Source: Acanthosepion esculentum (Eukaryota; Mollusca; Cephalopoda; Sepiida; Sepiidae). Taken from it: 64,000 nucleotides of DNA. Where the stretch lies: contig OZ038509.1 of NCBI GenBank assembly GCA_964036315.1, positions 28,485,968-28,549,967 on the forward strand, read 5' to 3'. Shown here in pieces: positions 61,804 through 64,000 of this stretch (position 1 is its first letter; each line of letters starts with the position of its first letter). The notes under the pieces were generated by a model. The model made no database searches and was not told the origin of the DNA. It worked only from the letters and a program-made list of their open reading frames with translations. The position numbers and the translations under genes were made by a program.

Positions 61804-62648
61804 GACACAAAATCTTGAGAGAGATTGTCTGTTTTCAAAGCAAAAAAAAAATGTAATTAAAAACTAATCATACACAAAGAAAACATACAATATTTCACAA
61901 AAAGACTACGAGTAAAATATTAAATACATTACAAGGACAACGAGTAGCATTTGATAAAATTTCATAAACTCTGACATAAATGACTTTCATAATTCATTTC
62001 AGACAAATATCCTCAGCTTTATTGTCTTTTATATTTCGTTCACTTAGTTCTCTTGATTCCTTGGTAAATAATCCTACATTAAAAAATATTTAAAATTTAA
62101 ATTTTAAAAATTCACGTAAAATAAATAAACAAATAAAGTCGATGTTCAAATCTGACCTGATGACACATTGTAGCTGAAGATATACTAATCCGAATGAACT
62201 ATCTCATTATAATTAGATATTTGATATTAGAACATTTATCGAAGAAAAATACATTTTTGCCAGAAAGCCTGGAATTATTGGTTTAAACAATCATATATTG
62301 TATATGTATTGTATAATAAAATATTATATGTATATTGTATAGCTAAAAAAATATATACTTACAGAAGGGGAAATATTAATTTGAAATATAACTTGTTTAG
62401 TAACCAGAAATAGCATTATGAAAAGCAAATACAAAAATTACATTTTGATATTAACTTTACGAAAAACATTATCTATATTTAAAAAATTATTTATTGCTAA
62501 TTTTCAGAGATTTTCGGATGAAATGTTGTGAAATTATGAAGCAAGTTTATCATATTTCATTAAATTCTTATAATTTTCTCTCTAGTATTTTGAAACTTAT
62601 CTGAAGGTCACTTCAAAAATTAACTATTGATCAGTAACTTCCAAAATA

Positions 62649-62720
62649 CAAGGGGGTTCTGAAATATTCTCGGTTTGGACAACTTTCCAAAATCTGACCA
62701 AATGACATCAGAATTTGTTT
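62649..62720 (+). repeat. Possible mariner terminal fragment
   Basis: AAGGGGGTTCTGAAATATTC then TCGGTTTGG and CTTTCCAAAATCTGACC align with the block at 35335 (AGGGAGTACTGAAAAGTTCT, CTTCTCCAAATTTGAC). No transposase nearby. Confidence 0.3.
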
Positions 62721-63615
62721 TTGTTTGGAATCACTTTGGGTTCGGACCGAGATCGTTTTAGCACCTACATCATACATGTATATTTATCACCAGACACAAT
62801 TAACAGAAGTAATTCGGAGAAAAGAAAACTTTTACAGTTAAATCGCTGGTCTTTCAAAAAATATTTCTCCAAAAATGCATTCAATCATTTCAATACAAGT
62901 TATCATTTTTTTATAAACACAATTGAAAGGAACTCACGATAGTTACAATTGATAGTTTCTTTCAGCATTAAGCACATTGTTAAAGTCAGTGTGAAACATT
63001 TTGAGAAAATTTTAATTTGCATAGCCTTAAAAATCTTTTGTTTTAAGATCTGGTTGACATGCTTAATCAAATAAACAGAAGAATCTACCTTAGAGTCCAG
63101 CCAGAATTAAGGAAAAAAGTAATTACTGTGAACAGACATGTCATTCCCATTTCCTTGATGATTATCGAAGTTAACTGCAAAAGAGTGACTCTTTCAGAAG
63201 ACATGACAATATGTGAAAAAATACAATATGACGTTTTACGGATATTTATTGGAAGAATGTGTTTCATCATGATTACCGAAGTTAAGTTAACTAACTTTCA
63301 CCTCAGCCAATATTTTAAGTTCTGATGGATAGAGTAAATAAGTCAATATTTCAATGAACATTAAACACTTGATATTTGACGATTTTCATTTAAATAACAT
63401 TGAGTATTTAGGTTCCAGACTTAAGCATTTGAATTGTTCTCATTTGTCATTTGACCGATACATAAAATTATGTAAATGTAAATAAAACAACCGCGATCAA
63501 TGATTTTCAATTTCATTCATACAATATATTACATATCACAAATATAATTATCTAGATAAGAGGTTTAGTCTAATGACTAATTAGAAATTTAAGTTAGTTT
63601 CTTTTGATTTATGTT
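62721..63615. other. AT-rich sequence without recognised features
   Basis: An 88-codon open frame at 63059-63325 shows no recognisable family motif. Confidence 0.4.
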
Positions 63616-63616
63616 G

Positions 63617-63765
<149 letters not shown>

Positions 63766-64000
63766 TATAGATTTGGGTATTTGTCCAAAAATGTATAATG
63801 ATAACAACCAAGGAAAGAAATAACAATGAATGAGAATTAAATTCATGTCCAAGTGTTTAAAATTGTAAGTAGCAAAAATTAAAACAACGCTTTGTATTAT
63901 TTTATTTCTAACTTGAAGAATATTGCGATAAAATAAATACTGAAAGTGGTGATAGTGAAAAAGAATTATTGAGCCGTAAGGATTTATTTCATCGTTATGC

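Noticed and set aside
61632..61867. Cys-Val-rich frames suggesting a small cysteine-rich peptide
   Set aside because: Pure translation of a GT microsatellite.

Overview
This window looks like nuclear DNA of a mollusc, most likely a coleoid cephalopod such as an octopus. It is AT-rich and dominated by repeats. The one host gene found is split by introns of several kilobases. The repeat mix (Gypsy, Penelope, Jockey- and RTE-type LINEs, mariner, tRNA- and 5S-derived SINEs, long AT/GT/GA/TATC microsatellites) is typical of that group. The species call is inference; the sequence only shows an intron-rich, repeat-rich animal genome. There is no operon structure, no CRISPR array and no bacterial or viral genome.

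The single confident protein-coding gene is SRP19, the 19 kDa signal recognition particle protein. It is on the + strand in five exons between 15515 and 34610, encodes 165 residues, and all splice sites are GT-AG. An ETS-like motif and a YY1-like motif sit at its start. Possible poly(A) signals lie from 34818 to 36366. Its introns carry Penelope, LINE, SINE and DNA-transposon relics.

Layout: 1-7.65 kb holds three decayed Gypsy retrotransposon relics in the same orientation. 9.9-10.2 kb holds a tRNA-derived SINE. 10.3-10.5 kb holds a weak exon-like fragment on the minus strand. 11.6-12.5 kb holds a tandem array of about eight tRNA-Gln-like units, broken by an LTR-like insertion (12.5-13.5 kb). 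15.5-34.6 kb is SRP19. Inside it are GGTACC-ended AT-rich elements (16.8-18.5 kb), inverted Penelope ends (19.1-19.4 kb), a Jockey-like LINE on the minus strand (19.4-21.0 kb), a Penelope relic with a GIY-YIG domain (21.8-22.6 kb), a DNA transposon bounded by a 9-bp target duplication (23.1-26.1 kb), a chimeric 5S/tRNA SINE (27.3 kb) and an RTE-like LINE (30.9-33.1 kb). 37.4-37.6 kb is another Penelope end, and 37.9-40.0 kb is a GC-rich, comparatively young LINE. 41.7-49.1 kb holds three mariner relics and two more GGTACC elements. 54.8-55.0 kb is a second 5S/tRNA SINE, and 55.1-56.1 kb is a solo LTR with structured tandem repeats. 56.7-57.05 kb is a LINE tail. The rest to 64 kb is AT-rich sequence with microsatellites and no recognisable gene.

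Best candidates for something new: the 2.95-kb transposon at 23112-26062, whose protein family I cannot place in a superfamily; the tRNA-Gln tandem array, which includes a well-folded copy with an amber-reading CTA anticodon; the 5S-tRNA chimeric SINE; and a set of near-perfect fold-back hairpins with 2-8 nt loops, several inside repeat copies, which suggest a local template-switch mutation process.
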